Origin: Pteria penguin
Taxonomy: Eukaryota > Mollusca > Bivalvia > Pterioida > Pteriidae
Assembly (NCBI GenBank): GCA_035048485.1
Contig: CM068584.1
Location: forward strand, 64,276,420 to 64,340,419
DNA: 64,000 nt
Direction: 5' to 3'
In this document: positions 59,707 to 64,000 of the stretch, in pieces
Numbering within the stretch: position 1 is the first letter of the stretch
Layout of the letters: each line of letters begins with the position of its first letter
Made by a program: the position numbers and the translations under genes
The notes under the pieces: generated by a model
The model's database searches: none
Told to the model about the DNA's origin: nothing
Seen by the model: the letters and a program-made list of their open reading frames with translations, nothing else

Positions 59707-60754
59707 CGGGTTAACAGTCTTTTTAAATTTACTTTTCAGCAATGACGTCACATAAGTAATGACGTCATGTGTCCAATAATTTTTACTGTTGGCCCTAGGA
59801 TATTGTAACGGTAATCACTATGAATTATATAGGATAGTGTGTTAAGGTCTCTGTGTTCACGTTCGTACGGGCCCTTATCACACTTAATAATGACTTCTTG
59901 GTTGGAGTTTTGTATAGATGTATATAAAATGGCTAATTTATTAGACAGCGTTGAATATATATTGTTCATCAAAGCAGAGAAGTTGTTGTACTGGGTGTAC
60001 AACATACCGATTGACCTTGGGTAAAGGTCATCGGACTTTCAATCATTATCATTTAAAGATCTAAATTTTTAAGGGTTTTAAGGAAAGATAGATACAACTT
60101 ATTTTCTTCTAATAAATGGCCTTGGCCTTGATCTTTGGAATTTGACTTTTAAAATTTCACAAACGGCTTCCAGGAAAACAATTTCATATTTCTTTTTCGA
60201 AAAGTGGGCACCCTACCAAAGTTAAACCCTTAAAACATTATGCACAGAAAAAAAAATCGTGAAAAGCAGACACTTGATAAATTTCATGGGAGATCCGGCA
60301 TTTACCATGATCGAAATCAAGCCAAAGTCTGAATTATTCTATTGTCCAATGTATATTTATACCCAGGGTCCCCATAAGGTAAATCTTACTACTACTGCCG
60401 TCATACTCCACGCAGCCACCTGGTGCAACAAATGTTTATACATAAGGATAATTGACATATATTACAACTAGTAAGAGTTCACATAATCTAGTCTGTTGAC
60501 CATGAAATAGTTCATAGTTCACATCAAATTTAAAAAATAGAGTCAATCGGTAAGACTGACCACTACAGGTACACAGCTTTTTGTAGATCAGTAGATGGTG
60601 TTCCTTAGGTAACGATCCATAGGTAGCGTGCGTAGTATGCCGATTTCATACATGCCTTCCCATTTTACTATAAAAATATCCTGACACGATATTCTCTTTA
60701 AAAGAGTGTTCGTGTAACATGGTCTGTTTGTTGATCCGCAGCAATGAACTCCAT

Positions 60755-61035
60755 GAGTTATTTAAGGTCTCTGCCTAAAACAATGCTTCTATTCATATCT
60801 GCTATCACATAAAATTGGTCATTTGCCGAAGTACCTCCTAATTTAATTTCTAATTCTATATAACCGTCTATTTCTAATTTTCTGTCATTTACGGATTGGA
60901 GACTAATATACTTCTTCACCAAAGTTGCGGTTTATTTAAAGATTGATAAATTTCTCTGTGTGACAAACTAACACCAGCCCCACTGTCAATTTTCAACTTT
61001 GAACTACCAGCTAAATTATTTGCTAAGAAGGATAT
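60755..61035 (-). pseudogene. Retropepsin (aspartic protease) relic of an LTR retrotransposon
   Basis: The minus strand reads KLKIDSGAGVSLSHREIY, later DQFYVIADMNRSIVLGRD, then a stop. D-S-G-A is the catalytic motif and ILGRD-like sequence is the usual C-terminal block of retroelement proteases. One internal stop. No RT or LTR was found next to it. Confidence 0.6.
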
Positions 61036-63869
61036 TTTTGGGGTTTTATTCTTATTTCTCTTGTATCAATATTCTCTTATACCTTTTATTCCTAACATTT
61101 CGGCGACGCTCCGACTTTTCGGATGAAACATTAAAATACCTAGATTCCTAATCTCAAATAAGAGGTGACACGTAAACAATATGTGTGAATTAATTGCAGA
61201 ATTGTGTAAGGCAATAATCAATCAATCAGGTAATTGGACATTTGAATATTATTGTACATTATCTAATATAGAAATTCATGTTTGGAGCTGTCACAACCTT
61301 TAGATGCCATCTTTTCATTTACAAAATACGCAGTAATGTTAAGGCACTCCTTGACGTCACTGGCATCATAGTCTACTGAAATCACATAATTTAGTGAAGA
61401 CAATTTATGCAAAAAAATAAAAATGCAAATCGTTTAACGGGTATAAATTCTTAATCTACATTCAATTCTATACCTGACTTTTTGCAATCACATGATTGCT
61501 ATATATAGCATATGTTAAATAACAAATAAATTTCAAAAAGTGCAAGGCATGCTTTGCTCATTTTGGTAATCAAATCTTACATAAAATTCAATTTTAGCAA
61601 CTAAAGTTAAAGAATTTGTATTTGTGATATATAAGTCCCTGCTAATATTGTCGGCTGGGGAAAAATGAAGTAAAGATGCATTTTGATATAGGAAAATATA
61701 TTCAGACTTGAGGATGCTTCTTGCTGTCTTTGGAATGACTCCATCCCCCCCTCCCCCCATCCCCCGGTTAAAATTGAATACTCTGTTGGTTAATGATTAA
61801 TTATTGCATTATGTTACTTTGCGCCCAAGTGGGTATATTTAGAGGCAAGTCGTAGCCTTATTAAAATGATAGGGCCACAAATCCTTACATTACAAACTTA
61901 TAATTTTTGATAAACGGAATGGCCGGTGTCATAGAGTAAGCCTCCCCCATATCCAGACTCCCTTCCCTCAAGGGGAAAGCTCACGCTAGAACCAGCCTTC
62001 CCCCTGATCAAACAGCACGCAAGGACTAATTTTCTAGAAAAATGCACGCGTGTGGTAGACCTGTCAACATCGAGTATTACCTCGGCTGGGTATTACTATG
62101 GTTTGCTGAGATTCAAATTCTATATATCATTCAGTATATAAACTGTGGCGGATACAGGATTGCCAAAAAAAGGGGGGGGGTTGGGAAAGAACATGTGAAA
62201 ACATGAATCTTTCAGTCTACTCATCTACTCAATCATGTATGAATTTGAATAATGTCTCACAGATTTGTTGCCCTGGACCGAAGGGAGTTTCATGACATTG
62301 ACAGAAAGGCCAGACATGCATCTTCAAGGTCAAGGTATATGCATATGATGGGTAAATCAGTCTGTGCCATATTTTTCTACCCCTAGTATAGATTTGAGTA
62401 ATATAGTGTTTTCAAACGGATCAAATGATATGAATTATGATAAGGTTTGTTTAGTGTAAGGGTGTTTATTAAATATTCATTAATACTTCATATTATTATT
62501 ATTTGTAGTTTCTCATTCCGCCATTAACGTATTTCCATCACCTTACATTTCGTTATTGATAGATATTTTGCCATTAGAGCCATTATTATTTTTTTAGTTT
62601 TGTTTGCTTGTTCGTTTTTGCCTTTAGTTACTACATCTATCAACACATGTATTTTAACATTCAATACAAACATATGCAAGACGTATCAAGGCGCGGATAA
62701 TATAATAATGGAAACGTGTGAAGAGAGATGGATGCTTAAACAGTTAAGTTTGATATTTTTAAATAAAACTCTGCTAAGTAAGATGGTATCATTCAAATGA
62801 TTTAAACCTTGGTAAATGTCAGCGGTGACCTTAATATGATAGAACAGGATATTCCTATGCACATATTATTTATATTTTCGATATCGTGAGAAGCATTGTA
62901 CTCCCAGAATTTTATGAAGTTTTAAGTGAATTTAAGACCACTGTGATAGTGCAACCAATTATCTCTAGTTTAACATAATTCTGTCCCCTTCTATTCCGTG
63001 TTTAATGATAATCATCGAGCCAAAGAGCTATTATCATATTTATACTCGTTTACAATCAAGTGATATATGAACGCATGCCTCTTTATATTCAGTAAAACCT
63101 GTAAATAATAAATTATCAAGACACGGATCCTGCGATATTCTAAGTTTGTCTCTATCTCTTTTTGGTTTTCAATTATATACAAAGCAAGACATGTCATAAA
63201 ATTATCTGTATTTCTTTAAGTCATCTCAACTGGGACATAGGTAAAACGGTGTGAATAGAGGATTATTGGGTTTATTTATATATATATTATTAATATTTTC
63301 TGAAGCTTGATCGCAAAAGAAACACACCGGAATACGAATAAATGCAAAAGACTATGCATTTTCAAAATTTATAATTTTGTATGAAGTACGTACAGGAACG
63401 TATAAGTATATAAATGAGTTTGCAATATTTTAAAGCAAACTTGCAGAAAAGTAACCTTGACAAATAGAAAAAAACCGACTTTCAAATGTTAATGATACAA
63501 AAGCAATAACCTAGAAAAAATGTAAACGTGCGTCAACTTTGTCTTCACTGCTCATGATCAAAACGCCAATCACCTCGATCGCTTTTTTTCAGTCTATATT
63601 CTAGTGCTCGGACGAAAGGGTTCGATATTCAGACTACCTCGGTTGTCCCCTCCTTACTGATTTCTCCATGTGATCGTGTCTTTTTCAACTAATATGCAAT
63701 ATTCCTAACTTTTTCTAATAGTATAAGACTTAAATATTATACATTTAAAACATGTTGTATCATACGATAAATAAATTTCGTGATATAGTAAGTCGGAGTT
63801 ACCTTTCTTTGCCTTACACAGGAAAACAAATAATATGTAAATCACTTATATATTAGCGTTAGAACATAC
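61036..63869. other. Intergenic region with one repeat fragment
   Basis: Apart from the half foldback element near 61.9 kb and a G run near 62170, nothing recognised. Confidence 0.5.
61868..61940. repeat. Half copy of the 26 kb foldback family
   Basis: Shares ATAGGGCCACAAATCCTTAC and GGAATGGCCGGTG with the element in receptor gene 2. The partner arm is absent. Confidence 0.5.
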
Positions 63870-64000
63870 CAGAATCTGATAAAATATAGCCGTGACTGAA
63901 AATCAGTGGTCCTACTTGACCAGGAAATGGGACGACTCTACCATCATATGCGCCGAGTTGACAAGGGCTTAAATCGATTCCTAATTTCTGGAAATTGCCT
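63870..64000 (-). CDS. Probable internal exon of an unknown gene, cut by the window edge
   Basis: The minus strand is open for the last 131 bases: NFQKLGIDLSPCQLGAYDG, RVVPFPGQVGPLIFSHGYI, LSDS, then the strong donor GTATGT. Codon use is less AT-biased than the surroundings. No family is recognised. Confidence 0.45.

Overview
The window looks like nuclear DNA from an invertebrate, most likely a bivalve mollusc. It is AT-rich and intron-rich, with many long (TA)n, (CA)n and (AAT)n tracts, tRNA-derived SINEs, foldback MITEs, and Penelope-like retroelements whose domain order fits the Naiad clade. Nothing bacterial is present. Most open frames are low-complexity or chance ORFs. The real genes had to be pieced together from short exons by checking splice sites and phase.

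Left to centre (5-29 kb): two related single-pass membrane receptors lie head to head. The minus-strand gene runs from about 20.1 kb down to at least 5.2 kb. It has a Cys-rich ectodomain, one TM helix, a cytoplasmic linker and at least three 33-residue ankyrin repeats, each on its own 99-nt phase-0 exon. The plus-strand gene (25.4-29.0 kb, seven exons, 248 codons) has the same ectodomain plan but a short tail ending in an ITIM-like tyrosine motif. A third, apparently broken first exon of the family lies antisense inside the minus-strand gene. I do not recognise a named family. This receptor pair is the best candidate for an undescribed system.

Between the two genes lies a damaged Naiad-like element (22.1-24.1 kb). 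It has an N-terminal endonuclease-like region, a large internal deletion, and a (TA)n array that replaced the YIDD codons. A better-preserved copy, truncated at both ends, is at 43.0-45.1 kb. Naiad 3'-end fragments lie at 16.0, 20.3 and 52.0 kb, and a different reverse-transcriptase relic at 2.0-3.0 kb.

Centre right (33.1-37.1 kb, minus): a decayed multi-exon gene joins a Mutator-like transposase region to a DEDDh exonuclease domain. It has a frameshift in exon 1 and a TGA in exon 2.

Right (38-64 kb): mostly repeats. These are a 1 kb element with GTTAACGCG-rich ends, hairpin MITEs, a block array with a degenerate CTA-type triplet tract, a 1.76 kb element with inverted ends carrying G/C tracts, and relics of a tyrosine-recombinase element and a retropepsin. 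One probable exon runs off the right edge. All functions are inferred from motifs; no search was run.
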